DNA from: Rhizobium sp. | GTDB lineage: Bacteria; Pseudomonadota; Alphaproteobacteria; Rhizobiales; Rhizobiaceae | DNA: 64,000 nucleotides | Reading direction: 5' to 3' | Assembly (NCBI GenBank): GCA_002796995.1 | Contig: PEKW01000007.1 | Span: 248,001 to 312,000, forward strand | Shown: positions 53,213 to 61,758 of the stretch, in pieces | Position numbering within the stretch: the stretch's first letter is position 1 | Layout: every line of letters starts with the position of its first letter | Made by a program: the position numbers and the translations under genes | The notes under the pieces: model-generated | The model's database searches: none | What the model saw: only the letters and a program-made list of their open reading frames with translations | Told to the model about the DNA's origin: nothing

Positions 53213-54058
53213 TTACTTGTATTCGACCGGGAAGCCGATCTGCGGCGGGGCAAGCTCCTTGCCGAACCAGGTCTTGTAGGACTTGGCGTAGAAGTCGAAC
53301 TCGACGCCGGTCATGGCTTCGTGCAGCGCGGTGTTGACGAAGTTCAGCCAATCCTGGTCGCCGCGCTTGACGCCGCAGGCATAGGTCTGCGGGTTCCAGC
53401 CGTATCCGGAATCCTTGTAGCGGCCCGGGTTCTGCGTCATGTACCAGGCCAGCGAGGACTGGTCGGTCGCGGCGGCATCCGAACGGCCCGATTCCAGCGC
53501 CTGGTAGATCAGGTCGACGGAATCATACTGGTCAACGGTGGCTTCCGGCAGGGCCGCATGCACCATGTCCTCGGCATAGACGTTCTGCAGGACCGAGATC
53601 GTCACCGACGAACCGGCGGCCTTCAGCGCTTCATAGTCTGCATACTTGCCGTCTGCCTTCAGCATGAGGCCAACGCCCTCGCGATAATAGGGAATGGTGA
53701 AGGCCACCTGTTGTGCACGCTCGCCCGTCACCGTCATGAACTGGCAGGTCAGGTCGACTTTGTCGGTGGTGATGTTGGGAATGCGGGCATCAGACGACTG
53801 GTTGACGTATTCGATCTTGTCGGGATCGCCGAACAGGGCCTTGGCGACGATGCGGCCCATATCGACGTCGAAGCCCTGAAGCTTGTCGTCGGCGCTCTTG
53901 AAATGCCAGGGCGCGTTGGTCGACCCGGTGCCCAGCACCAGATGGCCGCGGGCGAGGACCTCATCCAGCTTGCTCGCCTGCTGGGCGGCGGCCGGCATGG
54001 AAATCAGGAAGGTGGCGGCCGCCAGCATGACGGCGCCGGCGCGGAAGGAAATAGTCAT
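53213..54058 (-). CDS. amino-acid ABC transporter substrate-binding protein
   Basis: Signal peptide MTISFRAGAVMLAAATFLISMPAAAQQ; family 3 SBP features (GFDVDMGRIVAKALFGDPDKIEYVNQS). Confidence 0.92.
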   Translation of the reverse strand: MTISFRAGAVMLAAATFLISMPAAAQQASKLDEVLARGHLVLGTGSTNAPWHFKSADDKLQGFDVDMGRIVAKALFGDPDKIEYVNQSSDARIPNITTDKVDLTCQFMTVTGERAQQVAFTIPYYREGVGLMLKADGKYADYEALKAAGSSVTISVLQNVYAEDMVHAALPEATVDQYDSVDLIYQALESGRSDAAATDQSSLAWYMTQNPGRYKDSGYGWNPQTYACGVKRGDQDWLNFVNTALHEAMTGVEFDFYAKSYKTWFGKELAPPQIGFPVEYK

Positions 54059-54093
54059 GACGTTCCCCTTTTATTGACTGGTCGCTCCGAATG

Positions 54094-54127
54094 TCCAATA
54101 TAACGGACATATGTCTGTGTTATTGGA
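54094..54127. promoter_or_regulatory. 34-bp dyad TCCAATATAACGGACAT|ATGTCTGTGTTATTGGA, candidate IclR operator
   Basis: 14 of 17 positions symmetric around 54110/54111, in the divergent SBP/aldolase promoter. Confidence 0.55.
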
Positions 54128-54249
54128 TTGACGTATTCAGGGACAGCCGTCATAAATTGTCAATAGACGGTCGTGCGCCTTTTCAAGAAAAAGCTCCGGC
54201 CCCATTGTCAGCCGCTGAAACACGCCATTTTCCGCTCCTTGAGGTCCCC

Positions 54250-55323
54250 ATGCCCCTTTCCGACGACCGCCTCCGCCAGATCGACACGCCTTCGGTGCTG
54301 GTCGACCTCGACATTGCGAAAGCCAATATCGCGCGCTTCCAGGCTTATGCGGATGCCCATGGACTGAAGGTCCGGCCGCATATCAAGACCCACAAGCTGC
54401 CGATGATGGCCGAACTCCAGCTCGCCGCCGGTGCAGTCGGCATCACCTGCCAGAAGATCTCGGAAGCCGAGGCGATGGTTGAAGGCAGCGCGGCCATTCG
54501 CGACGTGCTGATCACCTACAACATCGTCGGCGAGCAGAAGCTCCAGAGGTTGAGGGCGTTTGCGCAGAAGGTCGCTCTCTCCGTGGTGGCGGACAGCACG
54601 GCGGTAATCGACGGCCTGTCGTCGACCTTCCGGACGGCGGACAAACCATTGCCCGTCCTGGTCGAGTGCAATACCGGCGCCAACCGCTGCGGGGTCGCCT
54701 CTCCGTCCGAGGCCGAGGCACTGGCCGTCCAGATCAACGACGCGCCGGGCTTAATCTTCGGCGGGTTCATGACCTATCCGCCCGCCGGCGGCGAGGCCGC
54801 GGTCGAGGCCTTCATGACCGAGGCCAAGGCTCGGGTCGAGGCACGCGGCATCGCCGCACCTGTCATCACCTCCGGCGGCACGCCGACGATGATGCATGCC
54901 GGCGACGCCCCGGTGACGACGGAATACCGCCCCGGCACCTATATCTACAACGACCGCTCCCTCGTGGGGCGCGGGGCCTGCGGCTGGGAGGATTGCGCCC
55001 TGACCGTCCTTGCCACGGTCGTATCGGTTCCGGCGGAAAACCGCGCCATCATCGACGCGGGCTCGAAGACGCTGACCTCCGATCTGCTGGGGCTCTCAGG
55101 CTACGGCCATGTGCTGGGGCGGGACGATATCGCGATCGACCAGCTCTCCGAAGAGCACGGCAGGCTCATCAGCTCCGGTCCGATCAATCTGAAAGTCGGC
55201 GATCGCGTGCGGATCGTGCCCAATCATGCCTGCGTCGTGACCAACATGGTGGACGAGGTCACGGTGATCGACGGGGACGATATCACCGCCGTTTCCGTGG
55301 CAGCGCGCGGTCGCCTGACCTAG
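54250..55323 (+). CDS. PLP-dependent D-threonine aldolase / D-serine dehydratase-like (DSD1) enzyme
   Basis: [39 protein letters not shown] (PLP Lys region), metal-site-like [14 protein letters not shown]. Confidence 0.85.
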   Translation: MPLSDDRLRQIDTPSVLVDLDIAKANIARFQAYADAHGLKVRPHIKTHKLPMMAELQLAAGAVGITCQKISEAEAMVEGSAAIRDVLITYNIVGEQKLQRLRAFAQKVALSVVADSTAVIDGLSSTFRTADKPLPVLVECNTGANRCGVASPSEAEALAVQINDAPGLIFGGFMTYPPAGGEAAVEAFMTEAKARVEARGIAAPVITSGGTPTMMHAGDAPVTTEYRPGTYIYNDRSLVGRGACGWEDCALTVLATVVSVPAENRAIIDAGSKTLTSDLLGLSGYGHVLGRDDIAIDQLSEEHGRLISSGPINLKVGDRVRIVPNHACVVTNMVDEVTVIDGDDITAVSVAARGRLT

Positions 55324-55466
55324 GCACGACGCCGCTGCAAGCGGGGCCGCCACGCCCCACCTCCGGCAAAAGTTCGCGGTCGTGGCTATTGCCTCACCTG
55401 AAATCCTTGCCGTACAGCGCCTTGATCGGTAATGCGGTAACGTCGCACTCAACCAACGAGGATATC

Positions 55467-55670
55467 ATGGCAACTGGTACGGTAAAATTTTTCGCCCAGG
55501 ACAAGGGCTTCGGCTTCATCACCCCGGACAACGGCGGTCCGGATGTATTCGTCCACATCTCCGCAGTCGGCTTCGGCGGCGCGCTGCAGGACGGTCAGAA
55601 AGTCAGCTACGATGTGGGACAGGACCGGAAGACTGGCAAGTCGAAGGCTGAAAACGTCACCGTCATCTGA
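55467..55670 (+). CDS. cold-shock domain protein (CspA family)
   Basis: [34 protein letters not shown]. Confidence 0.95.
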   Translation: MATGTVKFFAQDKGFGFITPDNGGPDVFVHISAVGFGGALQDGQKVSYDVGQDRKTGKSKAENVTVI

Positions 55671-55677
55671 TCAAGCC

Positions 55678-55710
55678 GATCTGGCCCTGTCGACCCGGCG
55701 GGGCCAGATC
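55678..55710. terminator. Strong hairpin after csp, between convergent genes
   Basis: GATCTGGCCC-N13-GGGCCAGATC perfect 10-bp stem; no T-tract on the + side. Confidence 0.55.
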
Positions 55711-55712
55711 AC

Positions 55713-56365
55713 TTACGCGAGCAATCCGCCCGCTCCTGCGGCCGGCCGCCCGTGTTCCGGCCATGGATCGGCCCAGGCAGGAATGCGCATCATTCGGTCT
55801 ATCCAGGCCGTCAGGTTGGCATACTCCGCGAAGGGCATCGCAGACGTTTTCCAGTAGCTTGCCATCGAGGCCAGCTGGAAATCGGCAATCGTCAGCCTGT
55901 TGCATGCGGCATAGTCCCGACCTTCGAGATGCTGATCGAGGACGTCCGCATATCTCCTTGCGGCCTCGATCTTGTCCTTGAGCACTTCGGCATCGGGCTT
56001 ACCAACGCCGAAAGTCGGCTTCACCACATATTCGAAATAGAATGGCGAGACGGCGGGCGACCAATGGCTGTCGCACCATGAGAGCCAACGCAGAACCTCG
56101 ACCTGTTCCGCCGGCGCATCGACCGGCCACATGTCGGATCCGGCCATGGTGCACAAATGGGCCATGATCGCGCTCGATTCCTATAGAACCAGATCGCCAT
56201 CCACCAAGGTGGGAGCCTTCCTGTTGGGATTGATGGCAGCATAGCGGGCCTGGCGAGTTCCCCGCCCATGAGATCCATCTCGATGTATTCGACATCGAGG
56301 CCGAGGTGCTTGACGAGCGCCAGCACGCGCCGCGGAGCCTGAGCCTTGATCCAGTAAAGCTGCAT
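55713..56365 (-). pseudogene. glutathione S-transferase pseudogene (frameshift plus in-frame TAG)
   Basis: MQLYWIKAQAPRRVLALVKHLGLDVEYIEMDLMGGELARP / frameshift / RYAAINPNRKAPTLVDGDLVL*ESSAIMAHLCTMAGSDMWP...; TAG at 56181..56183 on - strand. Confidence 0.85.
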
Positions 56366-56533
56366 GCCTGTTCCCTTTCCATGGTCTTGGTTCATGTCGC
56401 CGCGAGCGATCCCGGGCGATACGGGCTGCCCGCCTCGGCGTACAGATTGTTTCGGGACGTCGATTTTCCACAGCGGCTTGCTGATAGCGTCAACCGACTT
56501 GCCAGACCCTATCGTAACTGTTTAAATGGTTAC

Positions 56534-57205
56534 ATGAACACATCCGGACTATCAAGCGCCGAGCCCCGCGCCTATTTTTCCGCTCTCGGGCGCATTCGCA
56601 TGCTGGCGGGCGATCCTGCGCTCGACTTCGCCAACACGCTGCACTGGCGCGGCGCCCAACAGATGGACTTTCTGCCGGACTATCAGGCGCTCGCGGAGTG
56701 GTCGGTGCCGGCCGGCCTGTTGAGCGAGCAGGAGATGGGCATGCTCGTTCTCCTGGCGCCTCGCTTTCCGCGCGCTGCCGAGGCGGCCCATTCCGCGGCC
56801 ATTGCGCTGAGGACTGCTTGGCGCGCCGGGCTCGAGGAGAGAACGGGCGGCGGGCCCAATCCCGAGACGCGCAGCCCGTCCTCCCCGCTTCTGGAGCAGT
56901 TGTTGACATCGGCCCTGTCCGATCCGGGCCTGCTCATGTCCGCCGGCGCGCGACGGGAGGATGACGAGCGCATGTTGTTTCTGCCGGTCTCCCGCATCGC
57001 CCTGGCGGTCGCCAGCCTCGCGCTCATTCCTGCCGAACGCGCGATGGGGCGCTGCGAGGGCGACCCTTGCGGCGGCTTCTTCCTGAACACCAGCCGCTCC
57101 AAACCCAGGCGATGGTGCTCCATGGACAGCTGCGGCAACCGGGCCAAGGCGCGCGGCTTCCGCAGCCGCATGATGGCGGAGGAGATCCGCAAGCCGGGCG
57201 ACTGA
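56534..57205 (+). CDS. ABATE/CGNR zinc-finger domain protein
   Basis: DPALDFANTLHWRG N-term and C-terminal GRCEGDPCGGFFLNTSRSKPRRWCSMDSCGNRAKARGFRSR. Confidence 0.88.
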   Translation: MNTSGLSSAEPRAYFSALGRIRMLAGDPALDFANTLHWRGAQQMDFLPDYQALAEWSVPAGLLSEQEMGMLVLLAPRFPRAAEAAHSAAIALRTAWRAGLEERTGGGPNPETRSPSSPLLEQLLTSALSDPGLLMSAGARREDDERMLFLPVSRIALAVASLALIPAERAMGRCEGDPCGGFFLNTSRSKPRRWCSMDSCGNRAKARGFRSRMMAEEIRKPGD

Positions 57206-57257
57206 TCCGCCCGCCGCCACTGGATCCGGGAACAAAAATCATCATTGGAGACTGCCT

Positions 57258-57668
57258 TTGAGAGTAAGGGGCACATTCAAGACCACGGACTTCAAGGCCA
57301 CCTCGCTGGCTGTCGTTCCGCCCGTCGAGACGGCATTGGCCGTCGGCGTCCATACGATGCAGAAGCACTACTCAGGCGACATCGTCGGTCACTCGTCGAC
57401 CTTGTTCACATCCGCCTTCGACCCCGCGCTTGGCGTGGGCTCCTATGTCGCCATGGAGAGTTTCGAAGGCGCGATCGGCGACAGGGCCGGAACCTTCAAT
57501 TTCCTGCATTCGGCCTCGGCCAGAGGCAAGGAGCGCGGGAACGAGTTCTTCGCCATCGTCGAGGGAAGCGGCACGGGAGACCTGAAGGGTCTGACCGGAT
57601 CGGGCGGCATATCCATCGACCCCGATGACACGCATCACATCTGGTTCGACATCGAATTCGCTCCCTGA
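57258..57668 (+). CDS. DUF3224 domain protein
   Basis: KHYSGDIVGHSSTLFTSAFDPALGVGSYVAMESFEGAIGDRAGTFNFLHSA...GTGDLKGLTGSGGI. Confidence 0.82.
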   Translation: MRVRGTFKTTDFKATSLAVVPPVETALAVGVHTMQKHYSGDIVGHSSTLFTSAFDPALGVGSYVAMESFEGAIGDRAGTFNFLHSASARGKERGNEFFAIVEGSGTGDLKGLTGSGGISIDPDDTHHIWFDIEFAP

Positions 57669-57803
57669 CCCTGGCGGGTCATCCGACGCATCATCGACCT
57701 TCCCCCAAAACCGGAGTGCCGTTTCATCAACGGATGGCGCTCCCACCCTTGTGAAGCGGACATCAACAGCATGTCCCGGCAGCAGCATCAGGAGGATTTT
57801 TCC

Positions 57804-58214
57804 ATGACCGACCACTCGTCTTCCGATCCGTTCTATCACGGCACGCGCGCGGATCTTGCCGTGGGAGACATGATCCGCGTGGGTTACACGTCGAACTACC
57901 GCGAGGGCCTGATTCTTTCCTGGGTCTATTTCAGCCAGACGCTGGAGGCCGCCACCTGGGGCGCCGAACTGGCCGTCGGCGAGGGACGGCAGAGGATCTA
58001 TATCGTCGAGCCGACGGGCCCTTTCATGGACGATCCCAATCTCACGGACAAGAAATTCCCGGGAAACCCGACCAAGTCCTATCGCTCGCGCCACCCGCTT
58101 CTGATCGTCGGAGAACTGACGGAATGGCAGGGCCATACGGCCGAGCAATTGCAGCAGATGAGAGACGGCCTCGCCCGGCTGCGGGCAGAAGGCAGGGACG
58201 TCATCATCGACTGA
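57804..58214 (+). CDS. arr: rifamycin ADP-ribosyltransferase-like protein (Arr family)
   Basis: FYHGTRADLAVGDMIRVGYTSNYR, AATWGAELAVGEGRQRIYIVEPTGPFMDDPNLTDKKFPGNPTKSYRSRHPLLIVGELTEWQGH; AGGAGG upstream. Confidence 0.9.
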   Translation: MTDHSSSDPFYHGTRADLAVGDMIRVGYTSNYREGLILSWVYFSQTLEAATWGAELAVGEGRQRIYIVEPTGPFMDDPNLTDKKFPGNPTKSYRSRHPLLIVGELTEWQGHTAEQLQQMRDGLARLRAEGRDVIID

Positions 58215-58256
58215 GCGCGCCCGGCCGCGCCGGAACCTGACCAGCTAAACCGGCCG

Positions 58257-58706
58257 TCAGGATGCGCAGCGTTGCGTTCCGCCGGCATTGGCAAGCGGCG
58301 GAAAACCCTTGGCGATATCGGCGAGGGTCACGCCGGCAAACCGGCTGCGCAGCAATTCCTCGGCATCGTCGAAGACGCCCTTCAAGGTGGCGTTGACGGC
58401 CTGCTCGATGGGGCATCCCGGCATGTCAAAGGCCGGGCCGATGGCAAAGACGGACGGCTCGCCGACGGCCCGATAGATGTCGAGAAGGGTGAGCTCCTCG
58501 AGAGGGCGCGCCAGCGTCCAGCCGCCGCCGTGGCCCTTTTCCGAGCGCACATAGCCCATCTCGCGCAGCCCGGACATCGTCCGACGGATCACGACGGGAT
58601 TGGCGTCCAGCATGCGCGCGATCATCTCTGAGGTCATCGAACCGCCGTGGCTGCCCATGTGAATCAAGACGTGCAGCATGCGCGACAGCCGACTGTCCTG
58701 CCTCAT
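58257..58706 (-). CDS. Rrf2-family transcriptional regulator
   Basis: RLSRMLHVLIHMGSHGGSMTSEMIARMLDANPVVIRRTMSGLREMGYVRSEKGHGGGW. Confidence 0.9.
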   Translation of the reverse strand: MRQDSRLSRMLHVLIHMGSHGGSMTSEMIARMLDANPVVIRRTMSGLREMGYVRSEKGHGGGWTLARPLEELTLLDIYRAVGEPSVFAIGPAFDMPGCPIEQAVNATLKGVFDDAEELLRSRFAGVTLADIAKGFPPLANAGGTQRCAS

Positions 58707-58768
58707 GGGTCGTTCCTTTTACAGTGCATCCTCGATGGCGTCATCCTAGCACGGTGGGGACATACGAC

Positions 58769-58821
58769 ACAACAAAAGTGATATGACTGTTGACTCCGCA
58801 ATATCACGCCACTTATGTTGT
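58769..58821. promoter_or_regulatory. Inverted repeat ACAACAAAAGTG / CACTTATGTTGT in divergent Rrf2/oxidoreductase promoter
   Basis: 11 of 12 arm matches; second nested pair GTGATAT / ATATCAC. Confidence 0.5.
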
Positions 58822-58842
58822 TTCGAGAGCAGGGAGGCCACC

Positions 58843-59757
58843 ATGAGCCAGAGCATTCACGACGTCATCATTATCGGCGGGAGCTATGCCGGCCTGTCAT
58901 CCGCCATGCAGCTCGGCCGGGCCCGCCGCAAGGTGCTGATCATCGACGAGGGTCTGAGGCGCAACCGGTTCGCCAGCCACTCGCACGGGTTCCTGACGCA
59001 GGACGGCATCGATCCCGCCGTCATCGCCGCCAAGGCCCGCACCCAGGTGCTGGACTATCCGACGGTGCAGTGGCTGTCGGCGCGCGCAGACGCGGCGCGG
59101 CGGATCGAGAATGCCGAAGCGGCAGACGCCTGCTTCGAAGTCACGGTCGGTAGCGACCGGCATCTCTCCCGCCGCCTGCTGTTGGCGACGGGGGTGAAAG
59201 ACATTCTCCCGGAGATCGCCGGACTGAAACAGCGCTGGGGTAGCAGCGTCTTCCACTGCCCCTATTGCCATGGCTATGAACTGAACCAGGGCGAGATCGG
59301 CGTGATCGGCATATCCGCCCTTTCCATGCACCATGCACTGATGCTGCCGGACTGGGGACCGACGACCTTCCTGGTCAACGATGCCTTCGAGCCGGATGTG
59401 GATCAGCTCGCAGCCCTCGAAGCGCGTGGGGTAACGGTCGAACGCAGCCCGATCGAGGCGATTACCGGTCACGCCGACGTCAATCTCGCCGATGGCCGCA
59501 TGCTCTCCTTCGCCGGCCTGTTTACGCTGGCGCCGTTTGAGCTGGCGAGCCCCATCGCAGAGCAGCTGGGGCTGGAGATGGAGCCGGGGCCGGTCGGCTC
59601 CGTCATCAGGACCGATCCCATGAAGGAAACCAGCATGCCGGGGGTCTTCGCATGCGGAGACACGGCTCGGCTCATGGCGTCCGTGGCGCTCGCCGTCGGC
59701 GACGGGAACCTTGCAGGCGCGGGCCTTCATCGGTCGTTGATGTTCGGCACGATCTGA
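58843..59757 (+). CDS. NAD(P)/FAD-dependent thioredoxin-reductase-like oxidoreductase
   Basis: HDVIIIGGSYAGLSSAMQLGRARRKVLIIDEG; FHCPYCHGYEL; GVFACGDTARLM. Confidence 0.88.
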   Translation: MSQSIHDVIIIGGSYAGLSSAMQLGRARRKVLIIDEGLRRNRFASHSHGFLTQDGIDPAVIAAKARTQVLDYPTVQWLSARADAARRIENAEAADACFEVTVGSDRHLSRRLLLATGVKDILPEIAGLKQRWGSSVFHCPYCHGYELNQGEIGVIGISALSMHHALMLPDWGPTTFLVNDAFEPDVDQLAALEARGVTVERSPIEAITGHADVNLADGRMLSFAGLFTLAPFELASPIAEQLGLEMEPGPVGSVIRTDPMKETSMPGVFACGDTARLMASVALAVGDGNLAGAGLHRSLMFGTI

Positions 59758-60036
59758 AAGGCAACGCGACCTCAACAAACCAGCGAAGACTTTGGAGCGT
59801 TGCCGATCCTTTGCCGCATCTGGGGCATGGTCCGCCTCACCAGCAACCGCAACTTCGCGACAGGCGGCGCCTCCGGGCAGGCAAACTCGACGTCGGACAA
59901 TGCCGTTGTATCCATCTCGCGCCGGGCGCATAATGTTACGAGCACTCCAATAACGAGTATGGACGAGCTGGCGACGGGTGCGCTTTCGGCTCGAACCGGT
60001 GTCGCCATCGTCCTTTGAACCGAATGGAGGCGTGAG

Positions 60037-60585
60037 ATGATATCGACGACCAATTCCCCTTCGAGCCTTTCCGGCCGACCCGGCATCGCCTGGCTCGGCG
60101 CTGGAATTATCGCGACCGCAGGCGGCGTGCTCGCACTTCTCAACCCCATGGCGGCGACGCTGACGGTCGAGCAGATCGCGGGCTGGATCTTTCTCTTCGT
60201 CGGCGTCCTCCAGGGGATCGACGCCTTTCGCGCCGGTAGCTGGGGCGGCAAGGCGCTTGCGATCGTGCTGGCAGTGTTGCTGGTCCTGCTCGGCATGTCC
60301 CTGCTTGCGGAGCCGCTGAGGGGCATATTGGCGTTGACCTTCACCGTGGCGATCCTTTTCCTGGCCAGCGGGATCGCCAAGATGTCGCTTGCCTGGCGGA
60401 TGCGCCGGCATCGGTATTTCTGGCCGGTGCTGATATCGGGCGCTTTGTCGATCCTGTTCGCGCTGCTGATCTTCTTCAATTTTCCCTGGTCCGCGGTCAC
60501 CGTGCTCGGCCTGCTGCTCGGCATCGACCTTGTCTCCTGGGGAATCTCGTTGATCGCCATCTGGGCGGTCGGGAACGCGACGTAA
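60037..60585 (+). CDS. HdeD/DUF308-like membrane protein
   Basis: Six hydrophobic segments; GIAWLGAGIIATAGGVLALLNPMAATLTVEQIAGWIFLFVGVLQGIDAFR. Confidence 0.78.
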   Translation: MISTTNSPSSLSGRPGIAWLGAGIIATAGGVLALLNPMAATLTVEQIAGWIFLFVGVLQGIDAFRAGSWGGKALAIVLAVLLVLLGMSLLAEPLRGILALTFTVAILFLASGIAKMSLAWRMRRHRYFWPVLISGALSILFALLIFFNFPWSAVTVLGLLLGIDLVSWGISLIAIWAVGNAT

Positions 60586-60732
60586 CGATCCGGGCGGAGC
60601 AAAGGAGTCCGACTTGCCGGTGGACTCAGGGGCGACACGAGCCTGTCGCCCTTCCCAGGCTGTGCCTGTATCGGCGACCCTTGATGCGCCCTCATTGACC
60701 GCCTTTCGGGAAGATGCGAGATTCTGGCCATC

Positions 60733-61758
60733 ATGACGTATGGCATAGCGCACCCCGAAAGACCGATGACCTTGCTGTGGTTGCAGGCAGGAAGCTGCGG
60801 TGGCTGCACCATGTCGGTGCTCGACAATGGCGCTCAAGGGTGGCCGCGTGAGTTGCGCAGCTTCGGCATCGATCTGCTCTGGCATCCGTCGCTCAGCGAA
60901 GAAAGCGGCGTCGAGGCCATTGCGATCCTCGAAAGCGTAGCATCCGGCGAGACGCCGCTCGACATCCTCTGCATCGAGGGATCGATCCTCAGGGGGCCGT
61001 CGGGCACGGGTCTTTGCAATCGCCTGGCCGGCACCGGCCGGACTATGCTCGAATGGGTTCGCCGGCTTGCGCCGCTCGCAGAATACTGTGTGGCCGTCGG
61101 CACCTGCGCATCTTATGGCGGCATCCACGCCGCATCTCCCGATCCCGCCGAGGCCTGCGGCCTTCAGTATGAAGGCGCCGAATCCGGCGGCGCGCTGGGC
61201 GGCGGCTTCCGCTCGCGGTCGGGAATGCCGGTGATCAACGTTGCCGGCTGTGCGCCGCATCCCGGCTGGATCATGGAAACGATCGCCGCGCTGAAGATGG
61301 GTGATTTCGACGAGCGCGATCTCGACCGGCTCGGCCGGCCGAAATTCTACGCCAAGACGCTCGCCCACCATGGCTGCGAGCGCAACGAATATTACGAATT
61401 CAAGGCGAGCGCGGAAAAGCTCTCCGATCTCGGCTGCATGATGGAGCATCTCGGCTGCAAGGCCACGCAGGCCGTCGGCGACTGCAACCAGCGCGGCTGG
61501 AACGGCGGCGGCTCCTGCACCCATGGCGGCTTTTCCTGCATCGCATGCACCTCCCCCGGCTTTGAAGAGACCAACGGCTTTCTCGAAACGCCGAAGATCG
61601 GCGGCATACCGGTCGGCCTGCCCCTCGACATGCCCAAGGCCTGGTTCGTGGCGCTGGCAGCGCTGTCGAAATCGGCGACGCCGGAGCGGGTGCGGACCAA
61701 CGCCACCTCCGACCGCGTGATCCGCGATCCCAAGCGCAAGGGGAGCCCGAACGAATGA
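60733..61758 (+). CDS. hupU: regulatory (H2-sensing) [NiFe]-hydrogenase small subunit
   Basis: LLWLQAGSCGGCTMSVLD, VAVGTCASYGGIHAA, VAGCAPHPGWIMETI; no Tat signal peptide. Confidence 0.88.
   Translation: MTYGIAHPERPMTLLWLQAGSCGGCTMSVLDNGAQGWPRELRSFGIDLLWHPSLSEESGVEAIAILESVASGETPLDILCIEGSILRGPSGTGLCNRLAGTGRTMLEWVRRLAPLAEYCVAVGTCASYGGIHAASPDPAEACGLQYEGAESGGALGGGFRSRSGMPVINVAGCAPHPGWIMETIAALKMGDFDERDLDRLGRPKFYAKTLAHHGCERNEYYEFKASAEKLSDLGCMMEHLGCKATQAVGDCNQRGWNGGGSCTHGGFSCIACTSPGFEETNGFLETPKIGGIPVGLPLDMPKAWFVALAALSKSATPERVRTNATSDRVIRDPKRKGSPNE

Noticed and set aside
59758-60036. Small ORFs on either strand in the gap before the HdeD-like gene
   Set aside because: No ribosome-binding site and no recognisable protein features; left unannotated
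58897-61524. 875-aa minus-strand ORF
   Set aside because: Shadow ORF antisense to the TrxR-like, HdeD-like and hupU genes, which carry clear family motifs; long antisense frames are expected in GC-rich DNA
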